In this document: piece by piece, positions 9,621 to 12,613 of the stretch | Position numbering within the stretch: position 1 is the first letter of the stretch | Layout: each line of letters opens with the position of its first letter | Origin: JANXUF01 sp043747685 | GTDB lineage: Bacteria; Actinomycetota; Acidimicrobiia; Acidimicrobiales; Ilumatobacteraceae | NCBI GenBank assembly: GCA_043747685.1 | Contig: JAYTOR010000150.1 | Span: 1 to 12,613 of the forward strand | DNA length: 12,613 bases | Reading direction: 5' to 3' | Notes under the pieces: model-generated | What the model was told of the DNA's origin: nothing | Seen by the model: the letters and a program-made list of their open reading frames with translations, nothing else | Databases searched by the model: none | Translations under genes and position numbers: made by a program

Positions 9621-10351
9621 CAGTGCGCGCCACCATGCGGCTGGATGTTCGGTCGGGTGTGCGGTTTGGCGGTCGCATGGCTGCCGGCAGCAGTCGGTGT
9701 ATCGGCCTGCGAGGCGTCGCGGTCGAACTGCGAGCCCTGGGCGGCACGAACGCCGTAGCCGAGTTCGCCGCTCCAGCCGACGAGACCATCGAAGGTCTCG
9801 TCACCTGATGACGCCGTGGCGCGCATCCAGCCGGAGGTCAGGACGTCGTCGCCCTCGCGCCAGTCCTCCCAGGGCATCTTCTGCGGCTTGCCGTCGTCAC
9901 CGACGACCAGTTCCGTCTTCGTATAAATCGCGTCGTCGCGGTTGGTGAAGGAGAATTCGAACAGCTTCGTCTCGGTGATCGCCTCCGTCGGGCAGGCCTC
10001 GACACACAGATCGCAGTGGATGCAACGGAGGTAGTTGATCTCGTAGATGAAACCGAAGCGCTCGCCAGGGCTGACGGGCTCGTCGATCGGGTTGTCGGCA
10101 CCGCGCACGTAGATGCATTTCGCTGGGCAGACACCGGCGCACAGTTCGCAGCCGATGCACTTCTCCATGCCATCCTCGTACTTGTTGAGGACATGGCGGC
10201 CATGCATGCGCTCCGGCTTGTCGCTCTTGACGTCGTGCGAATCGTCGCCCTTGGCGTACTCGCGACCGCCGGAGTATTCGCCGGTGACGCGCTTGCCGCC
10301 GAAAATTCGATGTTGGCGGAGTGTGACTGCAAAACCATCGAGGAAGCCCAT
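9620..10351 (-). CDS. nuoI: NADH-quinone oxidoreductase subunit I (two [4Fe-4S] ferredoxin), with long C-terminal tail
   Basis: A 243-residue soluble subunit holding clusters N6a and N6b, which carry electrons from NuoG toward NuoB and quinone. Both CxxCxxCxxxCP motifs are complete: Cys65, 68, 71, 75 in CIGCELCAGVCP and Cys110, 113, 116, 120 in CIHCDLCVEACP. The N-terminus MGFLDGFAVTLRQ is the expected amphipathic helix lying on the membrane. The ferredoxin core ends near residue 175. A tail of about 70 residues follows, first with Gly/Trp/Asp then Ala/Thr/His/Pro-rich and ending HGGAH; it is longer than in E. coli NuoI (180 residues) and looks disordered. The ATG at 10351 overlaps the nuoH stop by one base. 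Confidence 0.97.
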   Translation of the reverse strand: MGFLDGFAVTLRQHRIFGGKRVTGEYSGGREYAKGDDSHDVKSDKPERMHGRHVLNKYEDGMEKCIGCELCAGVCPAKCIYVRGADNPIDEPVSPGERFGFIYEINYLRCIHCDLCVEACPTEAITETKLFEFSFTNRDDAIYTKTELVVGDDGKPQKMPWEDWREGDDVLTSGWMRATASSGDETFDGLVGWSGELGYGVRAAQGSQFDRDASQADTPTAAGSHATAKPHTRPNIQPHGGAH

Positions 10352-11562
10352 CAGAACATGGCTCCTTCTTTTTCGCGGTTCTTGGAACTCGTGCGCACCG
10401 CAGCCGTCAGCAAGAGGTAGGAGAACGCCAGCACGGCAGCACAGACGACACCGACGACAACCCGGTTCCAGCCTTCGTCACGGGCGACGCGTAAGGCGGC
10501 CAGGAGCATGAACCAGCCAAGGGCAATCGGGATCAGTACCTTCCAGCCGAGGTTCATCAACTGGTCGTAGCGCAGGCGGGGCAGCGTGGCCCGCAGCCAG
10601 ACATACATGTAGAGGAAGATGAACAGCTTGAGGAGGAACCATACCGTCCCGCTGAACGGTCCGAGGTGCAGGTTGAGAGTCGTGTCGCCAACGGTGATCG
10701 GCTGCGGGCCGCCGAGGAACAGCGTGACGATGATCGCACTCATCGTCACCGTGTTCATGAACTCGGCGAGATAGAACAGCGCGAATCGCAGCGACGAATA
10801 TTCGGTGTTGAAGCCGCTGACGAGTTCCGATTCGGCTTCGACGAGGTCGAACGGCGGACGGTTGAGTTCCGCTGTTCCGGCGATCACGAAAATCACGAAC
10901 GGCACGACGCCGGTGGCGATGATGTGCCAACGGCTGATGGTGTTCTGGGCAACGACGATGCCATTCGTCGACAGCGTTCCGGCGACGAGTAACACCGCAC
11001 CGATCGACAAGCCGAGCGCCGCTTCGTAGCTGACCATCTGTGCCGAGGCACGGACGGAGCCGAGCAGTGGGTACTTCGAGCCACTGGACCAGCCGGCGAG
11101 CATGATGCCGTAGACGGCGATCGAGCTGAGCATCAGCACCAGCAGGATGCCGATCGGCGGGTCGGCCAATTGCACGAGCGTCCGGTGACCGGCGATGGTG
11201 ACGAGGCCGCCCCTGCCGTTGCTGAAATCGCCGCCGAGCGGGATCACGCACCACACGAGAAACGCAGGCACAAACGCCAGGAACGGAGCGAGCTTGAAGA
11301 CGAAACTGTCGGCTCGCTCCGGGACGAGGTCCTCTTTGAAGAACAGCTTGATGCCGTCGGCCAGTGTCTGTAGCAAGCCCCACGGACCTGCCTTGTTCGG
11401 CCCGACGCGGTTCTGCATGCCGGAGATGATCTTGCGCTCGAACCACACCATGAACATCGTGGCGACGAGGCCGACGACGAAGATGATGAGCACCTTGACG
11501 ATGACGATGAGGACGACAGCGAGGCTGAGCCCCCGGAAGAAGAGCGGATCGGCAGCGAGCAT
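10351..11562 (-). CDS. nuoH: NADH-quinone oxidoreductase subunit H
   Basis: A 403-residue polytopic membrane protein that forms much of the quinone chamber and links the peripheral arm to the pumps. Signatures are intact: WFERKIISGMQNRVGPNKAG (residues 40-59), LADGIKLFFKED (68-79), and AELNRPPFDLVEAESELVSG (231-250), carrying the acidic residues Glu232, 242, 244 and 246 of the conserved matrix-facing loop. The C-terminal extension after the last helix (about residues 370-403) is somewhat longer than in E. coli NuoH (325 residues), as is common in actinobacteria. The ATG at 11562 shares one base with the nuoG stop, so coupled translation is likely. Confidence 0.97.
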   Translation of the reverse strand: MLAADPLFFRGLSLAVVLIVIVKVLIIFVVGLVATMFMVWFERKIISGMQNRVGPNKAGPWGLLQTLADGIKLFFKEDLVPERADSFVFKLAPFLAFVPAFLVWCVIPLGGDFSNGRGGLVTIAGHRTLVQLADPPIGILLVLMLSSIAVYGIMLAGWSSGSKYPLLGSVRASAQMVSYEAALGLSIGAVLLVAGTLSTNGIVVAQNTISRWHIIATGVVPFVIFVIAGTAELNRPPFDLVEAESELVSGFNTEYSSLRFALFYLAEFMNTVTMSAIIVTLFLGGPQPITVGDTTLNLHLGPFSGTVWFLLKLFIFLYMYVWLRATLPRLRYDQLMNLGWKVLIPIALGWFMLLAALRVARDEGWNRVVVGVVCAAVLAFSYLLLTAAVRTSSKNREKEGAMF

Positions 11563-12613
11563 CAGGACACCGTCTCGACGCGCACGTCAGTCGCCGGGGA
11601 TGCCGCGTCGAGCAGCGCCGCAATGTTGATGTTCGACTGGTTGAACTCGACCCAGGCAGCGCCTCGCGGCACACCGTCGTCGGCAACCGAGGTCAGTACG
11701 ACGCTGGCGGTCTTGCTTGTCACCTTCAGGGGAGCACCGGGACCGCCGAGACGGTCGAGGTCGAGCGAATGCAGGTGCAGTTTGGCGCCCGGCATCAAAC
11801 CGGCGAGAGAATGCGACAGTTGCGTACTGATCGCCCGGTCGTACAGCTTGCGGCCGACGACGAGTTTGAAGTTGTAGCCGCTGCTCATCGGTACTTCCGC
11901 TCCGGAGGTCTCGAGTGCACTGCTGGATTCTGGCACGGCGAGCACCCCGTCCGTTGCTTCGGCGAGCGCCTCACGGGTTGCGCCGGCATAGGCAGGGACA
12001 TTGGTGGCGATGGCATCAGTGATGGCGTCGACCGAATCGAGCGACCACTCTGCTCCGAGGGCACGTGCGAGGTCGCCGGCGATCATCCAGTCGGGACGCG
12101 ACGTGCCGTGGGCAGTGACCTTCTGCGCGAGCGGGACGACGCGTCCTTCGATGTTCGTCGTATAGCCACGCTTTTCGGCGTAGCCGGCAGCGGCGAGGAC
12201 GACATCGGCATGCTGCGAACTGTGGTTGACGAAGGTGTCGACGGCGATGATGCTGCGGGCACCGGCGAACGCTCGCGTGGCGAGCGTCGTGTCGGGGAAG
12301 TCGCTGAGCGGGTCGGCGCCGAGCAGGATCAGGAGCGCCAAACGGCCCTCGGCGGCAGCGGTCAAGATGTCATCCGTGTGCATCCCGTCGGTCGCCGGCG
12401 TCAATCCGAGTTGCAGTGCGCCGACGACATTGCCCCGCCGAAATGCCGGCAGAACGGTCGCCGTCGGAGCGGCATCGAGGAGGGCGGCAAGTGCATCGAT
12501 CTGGAACTGATCGGACTCTGCAAGGTTGGCCGTGCCGGCAACGATGACGACTGGGCCCTTGGCGAGTTGCTCGGCGACGTCGGCCTGAGCGATCGTTTCG
12601 CGCACGATCCGCG
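11562..12613 (-). CDS. nuoG: NADH-quinone oxidoreductase subunit G, C-terminal part only
   Basis: The frame runs off the right edge without a stop, so only about the last 350 residues are visible; the internal GTG at 12605 is not taken as the start. The visible part is the molybdopterin-oxidoreductase-like domain (GPVVIVAGTA; ALLILLGADPLSDFPD; DTFVNHSSQHADVVLAAAGY; EKRGYTTNIEGRVVPL). It is followed by the C-terminal beta-barrel of molydop-binding type (FKLVVGRKLYDRAIS to VEFNQSNINIAALLDA). The N-terminal FeS-cluster half lies outside the window. In complex I this domain is structural and not a cofactor-binding enzyme. An Ala/Ser/Glu-rich linker separates the two domains. The family call is firm; completeness cannot be judged. 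Confidence 0.93.
   Translation of the reverse strand, partial: RIVRETIAQADVAEQLAKGPVVIVAGTANLAESDQFQIDALAALLDAAPTATVLPAFRRGNVVGALQLGLTPATDGMHTDDILTAAAEGRLALLILLGADPLSDFPDTTLATRAFAGARSIIAVDTFVNHSSQHADVVLAAAGYAEKRGYTTNIEGRVVPLAQKVTAHGTSRPDWMIAGDLARALGAEWSLDSVDAITDAIATNVPAYAGATREALAEATDGVLAVPESSSALETSGAEVPMSSGYNFKLVVGRKLYDRAISTQLSHSLAGLMPGAKLHLHSLDLDRLGGPGAPLKVTSKTASVVLTSVADDGVPRGAAWVEFNQSNINIAALLDAASPATDVRVETVS

Noticed and set aside
9091..9804. Upstream extension of the nuoK frame to 347 codons
   Set aside because: Overlaps nuoJ and nuoI out of frame; the Arg-rich translation is non-coding in style, and the ATG at 9090 with ATGA overlap gives normal NuoK.

Overview
The window reads as high-GC bacterial DNA carrying two unrelated blocks. 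Most of it (about 3.5 to 12.6 kb, minus strand) is the distal part of a respiratory complex I (NADH:quinone oxidoreductase) operon in the order nuoG(partial)-H-I-J-K-L-M-N. Protein wording and codon habits suggest an actinobacterium, probably of the Acidimicrobiia; this is recalled family resemblance, not a database result. nuoG-H, H-I, I-J and M-N overlap by one base (TGATG), J-K by four (ATGA), and L-M abut. The only break is a 238-base gap between nuoK and nuoL, which holds strong hairpins and one doubtful small ORF. NuoH, J, K, L, M and N form the proton-pumping membrane arm. NuoI and NuoG carry the electron path toward quinone.

The left part (plus strand, 390-2936) is one uninterrupted Hsp100/Clp AAA+ ATPase that looks composite. 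Residues 1 to about 200 are ClpB-like (ClpB-type N domain and linker). From about residue 220 onward it is ClpC-like: a short middle domain with a UVR motif, a VGF loop of the ClpP-docking type, and actinobacterial ClpC wording. The changeover falls in the conserved segment around the first Walker A, near nt 955-1070. Upstream, facing away, is a partial lipoprotein gene whose style matches the ClpB-like part (GCG-rich, higher GC; I suspect Gemmatimonadota). The simplest reading is that the first ~1 kb comes from a different organism and was joined at the conserved Clp segment, most likely during metagenome assembly. A genuine intragenic recombinant is the less likely alternative.

Between clp and nuoN, which converge, lies a short sparse region. 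It has a perfect 15-bp inverted repeat (probable terminator) and a small gene encoding only the nuclease-like C-terminal domain of a DUF559/AbiEi-type protein. The recognisable domain begins directly after the nuoN stop and upstream of the only start codon, so the gene looks 5'-truncated.

I found no CRISPR array, insertion sequence, tRNA, rRNA or clear new defence system.
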